A stretch of 64,000 nt of DNA from CAYJPK01 sp964372035 (GCA_964372035.1 CAYJPK010000001.1:62001-126000); one strand, 5' to 3'. Shown: positions 46,417 through 55,371, counted from the stretch's first letter. Notes: a model not told the origin generated them from the letters alone. Translations and numbers: made by a program.

Positions 46417-47445
46417 TTAGCCTTTTATTTCTGCTATTAGCTTTAGAAGCTTTTCAACATCTTCTTTTGGAGTTGCAAAAGAAGTAACAAATCTCGCTTC
46501 TATATTAATGCCATCTCTAGCAAGCTCGCTATTAAAATGACAATGCTTTGAAATTTTATCACTAAAATCATTAGAAAAAATAACAAAAACCATATTTGTT
46601 TCAACTTCAGCCACAAGTTCAAAACCTAAACTTTCTAAACCATCACCAAGTAATTTTGCCATTTTATTGGAGTTTTTAGCAATTTCAATAAATAAATCAT
46701 CTTTAAGTAATTCTTCAAATTGAATTCCCAGAAATCTAGCGTTAGCCAAAAGTGCACCATTTTGCTTAATATAATAACGCATGTTTGATTTTAATTCATC
46801 ATTTAAAATAATTAGAGCCTCGCCAAACATAGCACCATTTTTTGCTGCACCAAGATAAAAAACATCACATAGATCAGCAATTTCTTCTAAGCTTATATCA
46901 TTATTTTCACAGGCTAAAGCAGTTGAAAGTCTAGCTCCATCAAGATATAAATAAAGATTGTTAGTCTTACAATATTTACTAATTTCAACAAGTTCTGATT
47001 TTTTATAAATAGTGCCTAGTTCAGTTGAGTTTGAAATATAAACCATCTTTGGCTTTACCATATGCTCATTGTTATGAACTTTAACTACCTTATCTATCAT
47101 TTCTGGAGTTAATTTTGCATTTGCTGAAGGAATTTCAATAATTTTATGACCACTGGCTTCAATTGCACCAGTTTCATGCACCGCAATATGAGCTAAGTCT
47201 GTAGCAACAACAGCTTCAAAAGAACGTAAAAAAGCAGATATAGCAGTTCTATTTGTTTGCGTTCCTCCAACTAACAGATGAACTGCGGCATTGGGCTTAT
47301 TTATACGCTTGCGAATTAATTCACAAGCATTTAAGGAGTGAGCATCTTCTCCATATCCACCATGCTGTTCATGGTTAGTTTTTATTAATGCCTCTAAAAT
47401 ATTAGGGTGCATGCCTTCACTGTAATCATTTCTTAAAAATATCAT
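46417..47445 (-). CDS. Threonine aldolase family PLP enzyme (beta-eliminating lyase)
   Basis: Family members split L-threonine or L-allo-threonine into glycine and acetaldehyde. This is a fold-type I PLP enzyme of 342 residues with LRNDYSEGMHPNIL at the start, LLVGGTQTNRTAI for cofactor phosphate binding, the aspartate in YLYLDGARLSTA and the PLP lysine in YLGAAKNGAMFGEAL. The asymmetry with LtaE (the active-site loop HETGAIEASGHK) suits low-specificity aldolases. GGAGG lies just upstream of the ATG at 47445; a frame four codons longer is less likely. Transcribed toward flgD and alone in its unit. Confidence 0.85.
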   Translation of the reverse strand: MIFLRNDYSEGMHPNILEALIKTNHEQHGGYGEDAHSLNACELIRKRINKPNAAVHLLVGGTQTNRTAISAFLRSFEAVVATDLAHIAVHETGAIEASGHKIIEIPSANAKLTPEMIDKVVKVHNNEHMVKPKMVYISNSTELGTIYKKSELVEISKYCKTNNLYLYLDGARLSTALACENNDISLEEIADLCDVFYLGAAKNGAMFGEALIILNDELKSNMRYYIKQNGALLANARFLGIQFEELLKDDLFIEIAKNSNKMAKLLGDGLESLGFELVAEVETNMVFVIFSNDFSDKISKHCHFNSELARDGINIEARFVTSFATPKEDVEKLLKLIAEIKG

Positions 47446-47798
47446 AACTTCCTCCAAAATAAAAACAAGTCAAATATATAAGTTGTATAGATTAAGTCAA
47501 TAGCTAAAAACTATATTTTTTTTACGATAAATAAAATCAAAATAAAAATTTTATTAAGTAGCATGAAAAAAGACTTAGTTTCAACATTTTAAAAAAGCTA
47601 ATTTAAATTTCAATGTATTTTCAAAGATCTACAAACATAAAATACCTTAAGCAAAAAAACTTGTAAGCCAAGGATTAAAAAAACTCATCTTTAAAAATCA
47701 TAAAAAGAAAAAAGTTCATTTGAAGATAGTTAGAACAAAAGACAGTAGGTTAGATTTATTTTAACAATTGCTACTCTCATTTTAATGTATAATTGTCC

Positions 47799-47814
47799 CA
47801 TAATGATAATTATG
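47799..47814. promoter_or_regulatory. Palindrome resembling part of a Fur-type operator
   Basis: CATAATGATAATTATG is a perfect 6-4-6 inverted repeat and contains ATAATGATAAT, which matches the left 11 positions of the Fur consensus core. It is more than 350 bp from either flanking start codon, so a role is doubtful. Confidence 0.25.
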
Positions 47815-47880
47815 TTAACTTTGATGTTTCAATATAGATGTTTTTCAATAAATATATTCAATTATATTATATAAATAGAT

Positions 47881-47931
47881 ATAAGTTACTTAAAATGCTT
47901 GGTCCGTTTTATCTAAAGGATTATTTGCATC
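47881..47931 (-). pseudogene. Inverted, decayed fragment of a DUF3179 gene
   Basis: Read on the minus strand, these 51 bases match 48370-48420 of the intact DUF3179 gene at 44 of 51 positions. In the matching frame they encode D-A-N-N-P-L-D-K-T-D-Q-A-F followed by a stop, against D-A-N-N-S-L-D-K-T-D-Q-V-F-L in the gene. Outside this stretch similarity fades quickly on both sides. The orientation is opposite to the intact gene. It looks like the remains of a second copy. Confidence 0.65.
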
Positions 47932-48168
47932 GTTTGCTTAGTTAAATTTGTTTTGGCATCTAGTGTTTTAAATTTATTCTTCATATTCACTCTTTTCTGT
48001 TGTATAAAAAATGATTTAAATTTAAGCCAAAATAAGCCGCTCTTTTATTTTTTTTGAGCTACGACTCATTTTAATAAAAAATGTCTTATTTTAGAACTTT
48101 GCTTAATTAAAAGATTGTGGTATTATTTTTTCATCATGTTATGCTACTATTTTATTGAGGTATAAATT

Positions 48169-49308
48169 ATGCTAAAAATATTTAAGAAAACTAAATTGTT
48201 ATCTATTTTATTAGCTTGTACACTTTCTTGTTCTTTGTATAGCTATAGCTCTTTTGCAATGCCACGAACAAATGAAGAATTGAAGCATATTTTTGATACG
48301 CTAACGCAAACACCTGTAGAATATGGTAGTATTCCAGCACTTTACAATCCAGAGCTTATAACTGTTAGTGATGCAAATAATTCTTTAGATAAAACTGACC
48401 AAGTATTTTTGGTTGCTTATCCTAATGGTGAAATTCGTGTTTACCCCCAACGAATTATGGTTTGGCATGAAGTTGTAAACGAGCTTATAGATGGTCAATC
48501 ATATGCTGTTACCTATTCACCAATTTCTGGTTGCTTTGCAAGCTATGAAAGCACCTTAAATGGTACTAATTTAATGTTTGATGTTGATGGTAGATTATAC
48601 AATAATAACAGCGTATTACGTGATAGAAACACTGGTAGCCTGTGGTTGCAAATCACTGGAGTTGCATTTGAAGGTCCATTAAAAGGACGTGGACTTAAAC
48701 TTTTGCCTATTATTTGGACTAATTGGGAAAAAGCCCGTACAGCATTTCCAAATGCAAAAGTTATGACAAAACCACTTAATACGCAGCGTTCATACGGTCG
48801 TGACCCCTATGGTTCATATGAGCCTGGAGTTGTTTCATACTATCAAAACGAAACTATTCATTTTCAAGTTTCAAAATATGATAAGAAATTTAAACCAAAG
48901 AATGAAATAATCGGTATTGAATATAAAAATTTATTTTTATCAATTGATATTGATTATGTAAAAAAAGAAGGCTTTGTTAACTTCTTTGTTGGACCATATC
49001 CATTATTAGCTGTTCACGATAAATATCTTGATATTATTAGAGTTTTTACTCGTAATGTTTGGGATCAAGCTACCCTATTTAATGTTGTAAACGGACAACT
49101 AGTTGATATTGATACCAACACAGTCTGGAACATGGACGGTATAGCTGTTGATGGAAAATTAAAAGGTGCAAGCCTTGAACAACTATTTGGAATATATTCC
49201 TTTTGGTTTGTATGGTCAGCAATTAATAATGATACTATAACTGTTCCTGGTGAAAGTATGGTTCCAAAGTCTGCCCTTATTCGTGGAAATATCGGTAGCA
49301 TAAAGTAA
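48169..49308 (+). CDS. Exported DUF3179 domain protein
   Basis: DUF3179 proteins are widespread but of unknown function. This 379-residue protein has a Sec signal peptide (about residues 1-30, likely cut after SSFA). The domain follows, with DQVFLVAYPNGEIRVYPQRI, HEVVNELIDGQSYAVTYSPI, the family cysteine in SGCFASYE, FDVDGRLYNNNSVLRDR and SLWLQITGVAFEGPLKG. The Tyr-Ser-Pro-Ile-Ser-Gly-Cys stretch is a recognisable signature. TTGAGG lies before the ATG. It stands alone between the gene-free stretch and the U32 gene 82 bp downstream. A partial inverted copy lies about 440 bp upstream. It is probably periplasmic. Confidence 0.85.
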   Translation: MLKIFKKTKLLSILLACTLSCSLYSYSSFAMPRTNEELKHIFDTLTQTPVEYGSIPALYNPELITVSDANNSLDKTDQVFLVAYPNGEIRVYPQRIMVWHEVVNELIDGQSYAVTYSPISGCFASYESTLNGTNLMFDVDGRLYNNNSVLRDRNTGSLWLQITGVAFEGPLKGRGLKLLPIIWTNWEKARTAFPNAKVMTKPLNTQRSYGRDPYGSYEPGVVSYYQNETIHFQVSKYDKKFKPKNEIIGIEYKNLFLSIDIDYVKKEGFVNFFVGPYPLLAVHDKYLDIIRVFTRNVWDQATLFNVVNGQLVDIDTNTVWNMDGIAVDGKLKGASLEQLFGIYSFWFVWSAINNDTITVPGESMVPKSALIRGNIGSIK

Positions 49309-49390
49309 AATTATAGTTATAAAAAGAAATTACTATGTAGAATATGATATCGTGTGATGTCATATTAAAATATTATAAAGGAATATATTT

Positions 49391-50638
49391 GTGAGTGATT
49401 TTATACCTGAGTTATTAGCACCTGCTGGTGGACCTGAGCAATTAGAATCAGCAATTTTGTATGGTGCTGATGCAGTATTTCTTGGTGGTAAAAACCTTAA
49501 TTTGCGCAAAGCTAGCATTGGTTTTGACCATGAAGAACTTAATAATGCCCTTGAATACGCACATAAAAATAGTGCAAAAATTTTCTATTGTGTAAATGCA
49601 ATTCCACAAAACCATCAGTTAAATGATATTGCAAAAGAGCTTGAATATTTAAGCTCAACAGCGATTGATGGTTTAATCATTGCTGATCCTGGTGTTATGA
49701 ACTTAGCCAAAAGATATGCACCAAATAAGGAAATACATCTTTCAACTCAAGCACACACTACTAATATTGAATCTATTAAATTTTGGAAAGATCAAGGTGT
49801 AAGCCGTGTTAACTTAGCTCGTGAGCTTGATCAAGAAACAATAAAAGAACTTCGCCAAAATATTGATGATGTTGAATTTGAAGTTTTTGTGCATGGTGCA
49901 ATGTGTTTAGCGTTATCTGGACATTGCCTTTTATCTGCATGGGTTAATAAGCGTCATGCAAACCTTGGTCATTGCACTCAACCGTGTAGATTTCAATATC
50001 GTGGTGGCAAGGTAAACATGGAAGTTGAGGAAGTTAGCCGTAAAGATAGTCCTCTATGGCATATTGAGCAAGATGAACAGTATGCAGCAATGTATGCTCC
50101 TGATGACTTATGTCTTATCCGCTACATGAAGTGGTTTTCAGAAAATAAAATCCATGCATTAAAAATTGAAGGACGCACTAAAAGTGGTTCTTATGTGGCA
50201 CAAGTTGTAAATGTTTATCGCACTGCTCTTAATGCTTTAACAGATGATGAAAGCTTGAATTCTTACTATGTGCACGAATTAAATAATATTGCATCTCGTA
50301 AATTATCAACTGGCTTTTTCTTGCCAGAGCGTATAGACCAAACTAGCGAATTTACTGAAAAGTCAAGTATTGTAGCTAGAATTTCAAATATCAGCAAGGA
50401 TAAATTGGAACTAGATATTCGTTCTCCTTGGGATATTGAAAATAAGGCTGAAATATTACTACCTGGCTTAAAAACTATTACGCTACCTGCAAATGAGTAT
50501 AAGCTTGAAAATCACCGTGGTGAATTTACTGAGCGCTTGCACCCCGGTGTGACAGCGTCATTATTTATAGACAGTGCGCATTTTGCTGAGCATATTAATG
50601 ATTTAAAAACAGGCTTATATATTAGAACTACGAAGTAA
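49391..50638 (+). CDS. Peptidase U32 family protein (TrhP/YegQ-like)
   Basis: Although named peptidases, many U32 proteins modify RNA; YegQ/TrhP takes part in prephenate-dependent 5-hydroxyuridine formation in tRNA, and others act in rRNA or ubiquinone hydroxylation. This 415-residue protein has the N-terminal LLAPAGGPEQLESAILYGAD and LGGKNLNLR, and the cysteine motif SGHCLLSAW..(R)HANLGHCTQPCRFQYR in pieces. The later EGRTKSGSYVAQVVNVYR fits the YegQ group. The start is GTG 49391 with AAAGGA upstream. A C-terminal small domain fits the long form. The tRNA role is inferred by similarity of layout. Confidence 0.85.
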   Translation: MSDFIPELLAPAGGPEQLESAILYGADAVFLGGKNLNLRKASIGFDHEELNNALEYAHKNSAKIFYCVNAIPQNHQLNDIAKELEYLSSTAIDGLIIADPGVMNLAKRYAPNKEIHLSTQAHTTNIESIKFWKDQGVSRVNLARELDQETIKELRQNIDDVEFEVFVHGAMCLALSGHCLLSAWVNKRHANLGHCTQPCRFQYRGGKVNMEVEEVSRKDSPLWHIEQDEQYAAMYAPDDLCLIRYMKWFSENKIHALKIEGRTKSGSYVAQVVNVYRTALNALTDDESLNSYYVHELNNIASRKLSTGFFLPERIDQTSEFTEKSSIVARISNISKDKLELDIRSPWDIENKAEILLPGLKTITLPANEYKLENHRGEFTERLHPGVTASLFIDSAHFAEHINDLKTGLYIRTTK

Positions 50639-50706
50639 GTGACATAATCGAAAAGATTAAAAAAAACAATAATATTTATAGATAGTTAAGGAAAAATATT
50701 AAAAAA

Positions 50707-50733
50707 TAATGATAATAGTAAAAATTATCATTA
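50707..50733. promoter_or_regulatory. Inverted repeat upstream of tpx (candidate operator)
   Basis: TAATGATAAT (50707-50716) is mirrored by ATTATCATTA (50724-50733) with 7 bases between. It lies about 105 bp upstream of tpx. The half-site resembles Fur/PerR-family operators, but the 7-base spacer is wider than in a standard Fur or PerR box. It could also be a weak stem after the U32 gene. Confidence 0.35.
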
Positions 50734-50836
50734 AAAAAGTCTTTATTTTTTTTATTAAAAGTTATATATTTCTTTTCACGAGGTTGAGATAGTTTTTTAA
50801 ACCTTTTAACAAATTAAAATAAACGGAGTTAATATT

Positions 50837-51340
50837 ATGTCTACAGTAAATATGCATGGTAATCCATTACCGATAGAAGGAAATCAAGTTAAAGTTGGAG
50901 ATGTTGCACCTAATTTTACAGTTTGTGCCAGTGATTTAAGCCCTAAAACTTTAGCTGATTATAAAGATAAGGTTGTTGTTTTAGTTAGTGTTCCATCTTT
51001 TGATACACCAGTTTGTGACATGGAAATTCGTCGCTTTAATAAAGAAGCAACTGCTTTATCAAGTGATGTTCAGATTTTAGCAATTAGTTGTGATTTACCA
51101 TTTGCCCAAGCACGTTTTTGCACAACTGCTGGTGTTGAAGCTGTTGAAGCTCTTTCAGACTATAAAGATGTGGATTTTGGTAAGAATTACGGAGTATTAA
51201 TTAGTCCACTTCGTTTACTTACAAGAGCTGTTTTCGTTGTTGATAAAGCAGGTAAACTTGTTCATACTCAAATCGTGCCAGAAGTTACTGAAGAGCCAAA
51301 CTATGATTCAGTTCTTGAGGCAGTAAAAAAAGCTTTGTAA
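50837..51340 (+). CDS. tpx: Thiol peroxidase Tpx
   Basis: Tpx is an atypical 2-Cys peroxiredoxin that reduces hydrogen and alkyl peroxides with thioredoxin. The 167 residues hold the peroxidatic Cys60 in SFDTPVCDMEIRRFN and the resolving Cys95 in CDLPFAQARFC, at the same spacing as the E. coli enzyme. ACGGAG precedes the ATG. It has its own upstream region of about 200 bp with an inverted repeat and is closed by a terminator, so it is a single-gene unit and could respond to oxidative stress. Confidence 0.95.
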   Translation: MSTVNMHGNPLPIEGNQVKVGDVAPNFTVCASDLSPKTLADYKDKVVVLVSVPSFDTPVCDMEIRRFNKEATALSSDVQILAISCDLPFAQARFCTTAGVEAVEALSDYKDVDFGKNYGVLISPLRLLTRAVFVVDKAGKLVHTQIVPEVTEEPNYDSVLEAVKKAL

Positions 51341-51363
51341 TTTTCTGATATTCATTTATAATG

Positions 51364-51400
51364 AAGGCTGTTGAGGAACTCTCCTTAACAGCTTTTTTTA
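51364..51400 (+). terminator. Intrinsic terminator after tpx
   Basis: GGCTGTTGAGGA (51366-51377) pairs with TCCTTAACAGCT (51382-51393) with two G-U pairs, around a 4-base loop, and AA/TT extend the base. Seven T follow (51393-51399). Confidence 0.88.
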
Positions 51401-51435
51401 TTGTAATTTATAAATAATTTCATAGGAATATAGAA

Positions 51436-52077
51436 ATGCGTGCAGACATAATAGTTTTTGATTGTGACGGTGTTTTAATTGATAGTATGGATATTAAAGT
51501 TGAAGCCATGCGTAAAATTGGTGAGCCTTTTGGACCTGAACTTCGTGACCGCCTGGCTTTATTTCAAAGCATAGAGGGTGGAATTCATAGAAGTGAAAAA
51601 TTTAAATGGTTATATCAAGAAGCATATGGAAGAGAAATCACAGAAGCTGAAATGCAAAAATGCTGTGATGACTATATTGCTAATTTAGGTGAAGCTGTTT
51701 ATAATTGCCCTTCTATCAATGGTTTAGATGAAATTTTAGAATATTGGCACACTAAAAAAGAACTTTATGTTTGCTCTGGTACTCCAGAACAGGAATTAGA
51801 AGATATTTTGAAAACTCGTGGTCTTGGAAAATATTTTAAATATATCGGTGGCTACCCTCCACTAAAAACTGAATTATTAAATAAAATCATCACGATGGCG
51901 AATGTTTTACCAGAACATGTTGTTATGGTTGGTGATACTGTTACCGATAGTCGTGCGGCTGATGAACTTGGTACAATGTTTTACGGCATTGGAAAATATT
52001 TTGAAGGTACAAAATACCCTCATGGCAAAGATTTAACTGATTTGCACGCATGGTTGAAAGAGAATATTAATGATTGA
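51436..52077 (+). CDS. HAD-family hydrolase (phosphoglycolate phosphatase-like)
   Basis: This 213-residue HAD phosphatase has motif I DCDGVLIDS (nucleophile Asp9, Asp11), motif II in VCSGTP, a lysine in PPLKTE and motif IV GDTVTDSRAA. A helical cap lies between motif I and II (about 15-90). The family suggests action on a small phosphorylated substrate such as phosphoglycolate, but the substrate cannot be told. AATAGGAATATAG lies before the ATG. It overlaps the helicase gene by 8 bp, so the two are translated together. Confidence 0.83.
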   Translation: MRADIIVFDCDGVLIDSMDIKVEAMRKIGEPFGPELRDRLALFQSIEGGIHRSEKFKWLYQEAYGREITEAEMQKCCDDYIANLGEAVYNCPSINGLDEILEYWHTKKELYVCSGTPEQELEDILKTRGLGKYFKYIGGYPPLKTELLNKIITMANVLPEHVVMVGDTVTDSRAADELGTMFYGIGKYFEGTKYPHGKDLTDLHAWLKENIND

Positions 52078-54208
52078 TATTAATAGCTTAAATGAAGCAC
52101 AGCGTGAAGCTGTTTTAAGTACTGATCGTTCAGTTTTAGTTATTGCTGGAGCTGGCAGTGGTAAGACTCGTACTGTTGTGCACCGTATAGCTTGGCTTTA
52201 TGAACAAGGCATAAACCCTCAGTCAATGCTACTTTTAACCTTTACCAGAAAAGCTGCAAATGAAATGCTCCACAGAGCTGCAGATTTACTTGGTCAAAGT
52301 TTGCACAATTTGCATGGTGGAACTTTCCATGGCTTTGCTTATTCCATTCTAAGAAGCAACCGCCCTACTTGGGCAAATGGCAATATTACCATTTTAGATA
52401 GTGCTGACAGTGTTTCTGTTATCAATACTTGTAAAGACGATTTGAAGCTTGGCAAAGGTGATAGGTCTTTTCCACGTAGTAACAATATTTTATCTTTTAT
52501 TAGCAAAGCTAGAAATAAAGAGCTTGCACTTGAAGAAATTATTAATAAAGATGCTGCACATTTAGGCAATCATACTGAAGCCTTATGTGATATTGCACAA
52601 GCATATAACACTTATCGTCAAAATCATAATTTAGTTGACTATGATGATTTATTATTTGAGCTTGAATCGCTTATTATGGGTAATGAAAAAGTTAGAGCTT
52701 ATTTGCACGAACGTTTTAAATATATCATGGTTGATGAATACCAAGATACAAACAAGGTGCAAGCAAGACTAACTAAATTACTGACTAATATTGATGATCC
52801 AAAAGGTGGCTCAATTATGGCTGTTGGTGATGATGCACAATCTATTTATGCTTTTCGTGGTGCAACTGTGCGAAATATCTTAGATTTTCCAAAAATATTT
52901 CCTGATACAAAAATTATTAGACTTGAAGAAAATTACCGCTCTACTCAAAATGTGTTAAATATTGCTAATAATGTTTTGCAGCACTCTGTCGAATCCTTTG
53001 ATAAAAAATTATTTACCAATAAAACAGGTGGAAATACTGTCAGAGTTGTACGCCCTTTTAGTGATTTTCGGCAAGCGGATATAGTTGCAAATCGCATCAA
53101 TGAATTGCTTGAAGATTATATGCCTAATGAAATTGCGGTATTATTTAGAGCTGGTTATCAATCATATCGCTTAGAAATTGCGCTTTCACGCCTTGGGATT
53201 AAATTTAATAAATATGGTGGTCAGCGTTATACTGATGCTGCTCACAATAAAGACGTAATTTCTTATATGCGCTTACTGGTTAACCCTCTTGATATGCCAA
53301 GCCTTGAGCGAGTTGCTTCACTATGCAAGGGCATAGGCAAAAAAACAGCTCAAAAGATTTTTGCTTTAATTAAAGCCGGTGATAACGAGGGCTTAAATAA
53401 ATTATCAGTAAAATACCCAAGCTTTGTGTCTGACCTTAAATTATTAGATGATTTAAGAAATAGAGCTGCTGCGCCCGATGAGGCACTACGTATTATTGTT
53501 GATAATTATCGCCCTATTTTAGAAGCTGAATATTCTGACGATTGGCCTCGCAGACTGCAAGGGCTTGAAGAGTTAAAGCACATAGCGTCATCTTATAAGG
53601 ATATTGAATCTTTTGTTTCTGATTTAGTACTTGAAGCACCTGAAAATAAAGATGAAAATGATATTGCAGATAAAATTGTGCTTTCAACTATTCACTCTGC
53701 AAAGGGTCTTGAGTGGGACGTTGTATTTATAATGGACTTAGTAGAAGATCGTTTTCCATCAAAATATTCAATGTTAAAACCAGAAGAATTTGAAGAAGAA
53801 CGAAGGCTCATGTATGTTGCGTGCACAAGAGCCAGGGATAGATTAGAATTATATGTTCCACAATCTATTCAGCGATTTGATAATCGTGGCAGTGATTATG
53901 CTCTTGAAAGCCCATTTATAAACGAATTACCAAAAAAATTATATGATGAATGGCAAGAAAATTATCAAGGCGCTATTAAATTAAAAGAAAAATTTAGTAC
54001 TTATTCACTTGCAAATACTCCAAATGTTGATACTATAAAAGAGGTTCAAAAAGTTGATAAAAAGCCTAATAATAATTGTGGATTTTGCCATCATAAAATT
54101 TTTGGGCGAGGTAAAATCATTGAGCATATTGAACCTGATAAGTGTCGTGTGAATTTTCAAGGTATTGGTTTAAAAGTTATTTTAAAAGATTATTTAAGTT
54201 TTGAGTAA
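52070..54208 (+). CDS. UvrD/PcrA-type ATP-dependent DNA helicase
   Basis: This is a superfamily 1A 3'-5' DNA helicase likely to act in repair or removal of proteins from DNA. In 712 residues it shows the Q motif LNEAQREAV, Walker A AGAGSGKT (26-33), Walker B VDEYQDTN, motif III GDDAQSIYAFRGA, motif IV ENYRSTQNVL, motif V STIHSAKGLEWD and motif VI YVACTRARDRL. A C-terminal tudor-like part contains HKIFGRGKI and CRVNFQGIGLKVILKD, as in PcrA/UvrD. It begins inside the HAD gene and is followed by thiL after 6 bp. Whether it is the main UvrD or a paralogue cannot be told. Confidence 0.92.
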   Translation: MIDINSLNEAQREAVLSTDRSVLVIAGAGSGKTRTVVHRIAWLYEQGINPQSMLLLTFTRKAANEMLHRAADLLGQSLHNLHGGTFHGFAYSILRSNRPTWANGNITILDSADSVSVINTCKDDLKLGKGDRSFPRSNNILSFISKARNKELALEEIINKDAAHLGNHTEALCDIAQAYNTYRQNHNLVDYDDLLFELESLIMGNEKVRAYLHERFKYIMVDEYQDTNKVQARLTKLLTNIDDPKGGSIMAVGDDAQSIYAFRGATVRNILDFPKIFPDTKIIRLEENYRSTQNVLNIANNVLQHSVESFDKKLFTNKTGGNTVRVVRPFSDFRQADIVANRINELLEDYMPNEIAVLFRAGYQSYRLEIALSRLGIKFNKYGGQRYTDAAHNKDVISYMRLLVNPLDMPSLERVASLCKGIGKKTAQKIFALIKAGDNEGLNKLSVKYPSFVSDLKLLDDLRNRAAAPDEALRIIVDNYRPILEAEYSDDWPRRLQGLEELKHIASSYKDIESFVSDLVLEAPENKDENDIADKIVLSTIHSAKGLEWDVVFIMDLVEDRFPSKYSMLKPEEFEEERRLMYVACTRARDRLELYVPQSIQRFDNRGSDYALESPFINELPKKLYDEWQENYQGAIKLKEKFSTYSLANTPNVDTIKEVQKVDKKPNNNCGFCHHKIFGRGKIIEHIEPDKCRVNFQGIGLKVILKDYLSFE

Positions 54209-54214
54209 AAAATT

Positions 54215-55225
54215 ATGGCTATACATTCTGAAGATCATATAATAGCAATGCTTAATCATTATTTTGACGATGCAAATGCGTTTCGTGAAGCTGATGATAC
54301 TGGTGTTGTTCTTGGGCGTGGTGATGATTGTGCAATCTTTCGTGCAAACAGTGATATTTGTATTACGACTGATATGTTCATTGAAGACGTGCACTTTAGA
54401 CAAAGATATTTTACACCTGAAGATATTGGGTATAAATCATTAGCTGTTAATATCAGTGATTTAGCAGCAACTTGCGCTACTCCAATTGCATTTTCAATGG
54501 CACTTGCAATGCCAAGTGATACAGATCATGCCATTATTGATGGTATTTTATCTGGTATGTCCGAGCTTGCAAATGCTAGAAATATGAATTTAATTGGTGG
54601 TGACTTATCAAAAGCTGATAAAATTTGTATTACAATTACAGCTTTTGGCTTTAGTAGCCGCCCTCTTTTGCGCAATTGTGCAAAACCTGGTGATATAGTA
54701 TTTTTACTTGGCAATCTTGGTCTAGCTAGAACTGGTTTCTTGCGTATGGAAAGTGAAAATCGTCAAGCTTTAAAGTCAGCACCTGATTCTTGTCGTGCGC
54801 ATTTGCGTCCTAAACCTTTAGTTGATGAATCCTTAATGATTAAAGAGATTTTGCGTGAACACCCAGAAGCAAGACTGTCTTTAATGGACGTATCTGATGG
54901 ACTTGCTCAAGATATCCCTAGGCTTTTAGGTATTCAATCTAGCGGAATGATTGATAGAAATAAAAAAGCATATGGCGTTAATATTCACTTACCAGAAATC
55001 CATACTGAAATTATGAAATACTGTATTGCAAATGAATTAGATCCAGAAATGCATGTTATTAGTGGTGGTGAAGATTACGCTTTAATTGGAACTTGTGACC
55101 AGGAGCATTTTAATATTGTTCATGCAATAATGCCAGAAATTACAATTTTAGGTGTCGTTGATAAAGAGCCAACTTTTAGGCTACATGGTAAGGTTATCGA
55201 AAAAGGTTTTGATCACTTTGGTTAA
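54215..55225 (+). CDS. thiL: Thiamine-monophosphate kinase
   Basis: ThiL phosphorylates thiamine monophosphate to the active cofactor thiamine diphosphate, which DXS encoded further along needs. The 336-residue ATP-binding PurM-like fold shows GRGDDCAIF, TTDMFIEDVHF (51-61), the ALAVNISDLAATCATP-like stretch (SLAVNISDLAATCATPIAF in part) and LMDVSDGLAQD, ending with SGGEDYALI. It begins 6 bp after the helicase gene without a clear ribosome site and is closed by a strong terminator. Confidence 0.93.
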   Translation: MAIHSEDHIIAMLNHYFDDANAFREADDTGVVLGRGDDCAIFRANSDICITTDMFIEDVHFRQRYFTPEDIGYKSLAVNISDLAATCATPIAFSMALAMPSDTDHAIIDGILSGMSELANARNMNLIGGDLSKADKICITITAFGFSSRPLLRNCAKPGDIVFLLGNLGLARTGFLRMESENRQALKSAPDSCRAHLRPKPLVDESLMIKEILREHPEARLSLMDVSDGLAQDIPRLLGIQSSGMIDRNKKAYGVNIHLPEIHTEIMKYCIANELDPEMHVISGGEDYALIGTCDQEHFNIVHAIMPEITILGVVDKEPTFRLHGKVIEKGFDHFG

Positions 55226-55244
55226 TTTAAACTTTAATCATAAC

Positions 55245-55287
55245 ACAAAAAAGCTTGTAATTTTAACATATTACAAGCTTTTTTTGT
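55245..55287. terminator. Bidirectional terminator between thiL and pyc
   Basis: AAAAAAGCTTGTAAT (55247-55261) pairs with ATTACAAGCTTTTTT (from 55270), giving A- and T-runs on both sides. It can end thiL on the + strand and pyc on the - strand. Confidence 0.88.
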
Positions 55288-55340
55288 ATTTAAACTTAAG
55301 TTCATTTTTTAGCGGATAATGAAAAACATGCTAACATATT

Positions 55341-55371
55341 ATAAGAGGGATTTTCACCCTCTTATTTTTTT
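55341..55371 (+). terminator. Second + strand terminator overlapping the pyc stop codon
   Basis: TAAGAGGG (55342-55349) pairs with CCCTCTTA (55357-55364) and seven T follow (55365-55371). The T-run is on the + strand side, so it would stop read-through from thiL into pyc. The T-run reaches into the pyc stop codon (55370-55372). Confidence 0.75.

Larger units (their letters stand above)
47446..48168. other. Gene-free AT-rich stretch between the aldolase and DUF3179 genes
   Basis: No credible reading frame or RNA gene was seen in these 723 bp. It must hold divergent promoters for both neighbours, but none stands out from the AT-rich background. It contains a palindrome at 47799-47814 and a short inverted remnant of the DUF3179 gene at 47881-47931, so it may be the scar of a lost gene copy. 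Confidence 0.7.

Noticed and set aside
47913..47984. 23-codon minus-strand frame in the gene-free stretch
   Set aside because: Very short, low-complexity, without a ribosome site, and it runs into the decayed DUF3179 fragment in another frame.
55341..55371. Hairpin as the terminator of pyc
   Set aside because: The T-run follows the stem only on the plus strand; in the pyc direction no T-run follows. The other hairpin at 55245-55287 suits pyc.
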